DNA from: JAIPEL01 sp050115795
GTDB lineage: Bacteria > Desulfobacterota > Desulfobacteria > Desulfobacterales > CAFBRK01
Direction: 5' to 3'
Assembly: GCA_050115795.1 (NCBI GenBank)
Contig: JASFPT010000212.1
Location: 1 to 7,415, forward strand
Length of the DNA stretch: 7,415 nucleotides
Position numbers and translations under genes: made by a program. The stretch's first letter is position 1; every line of letters begins with the position of its first letter. Positions 7,363 to 7,415 of this stretch are shown here, in pieces. The notes under the pieces were generated by a model. The model was not told where the DNA came from and made no database searches. It worked only from the letters and a program-made list of their open reading frames with translations.

Positions 7363-7415
7363 CGTTGCTCCGGCCAAAGATGATCTCCTCGGTGGTGTAG
7401 CCGATTTTCGCTATC

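Noticed and set aside
7290..7414. Possible 3' end of another minus-strand gene reading AKIGYTTEEIIFGRSN
   Set aside because: The frame looks partly protein-like, but it would overlap the YkgJ gene by about 75 bases and continues off the window, so it cannot be supported from this sequence.

Overview
This 7.4 kb window is high-GC chromosomal DNA, dense in genes, and carries no phage, CRISPR or transposase signature. A G/C-run palindromic repeat of the kind that makes spurious 'PPFFKGG' peptides, the gene mix (PK_C-only protein, YkgJ cluster protein, DUF1841) and the GC content suggest a sulfate-reducer-like Desulfobacterota (former Deltaproteobacteria). That assignment is inference; there is no rRNA or marker gene to settle it.

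Layout, left to right. (1) Positions 1-2549, minus strand: clpB, the Hsp100 disaggregase, nearly complete; only the last residues of its C-terminus run off the left edge. (2) Positions 2550-2742: clpB leader, with an SD, a candidate sigma70-type promoter, and a near-perfect 13/14-base inverted repeat overlapping its -10 element. (3) Positions 2743-3255, minus: trmL-like SPOUT tRNA 2'-O-methyltransferase. (4) Positions 3256-3616: a 361-base non-coding gap with a 7-bp inverted repeat near trmL, a composite element of two inverted G/C-run hairpins (about 3401-3508) and a weak terminator-like hairpin (3566-3583). (5) Positions 3617-4485, minus: a two-gene unit of a stand-alone pyruvate-kinase C-terminal-domain protein followed, with a one-base stop/start overlap (TGATG), by a small double zinc-ribbon protein. 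(6) Positions 4486-4595: divergent promoter region. (7) Positions 4596-5435, plus: TIM-barrel amidohydrolase with all expected metal ligands. (8) Positions 5586-6671, plus: a two-domain protein, N-terminal DUF1841-like region and C-terminal plasmid pRiA4b ORF-3 fold. (9) Positions 6679-7362, minus: YkgJ-family cysteine-cluster protein, tail-to-tail with the previous gene across 7 bases. The last 50 bases may hold the 3' end of another minus-strand gene, but this cannot be shown.

The window reads as ordinary housekeeping genes (protein disaggregation, tRNA wobble methylation) beside poorly characterised small proteins. No obvious novel multi-gene system is visible. The items most worth a second look are the clpB upstream inverted repeat, the DUF1841-pRiA4b fusion, the translationally coupled orphan PK_C/zinc-ribbon pair, and the composite palindromic repeat. 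Several start codons were placed downstream of the longest open frame because Shine-Dalgarno and promoter positions favour it; each case is explained in the entry.
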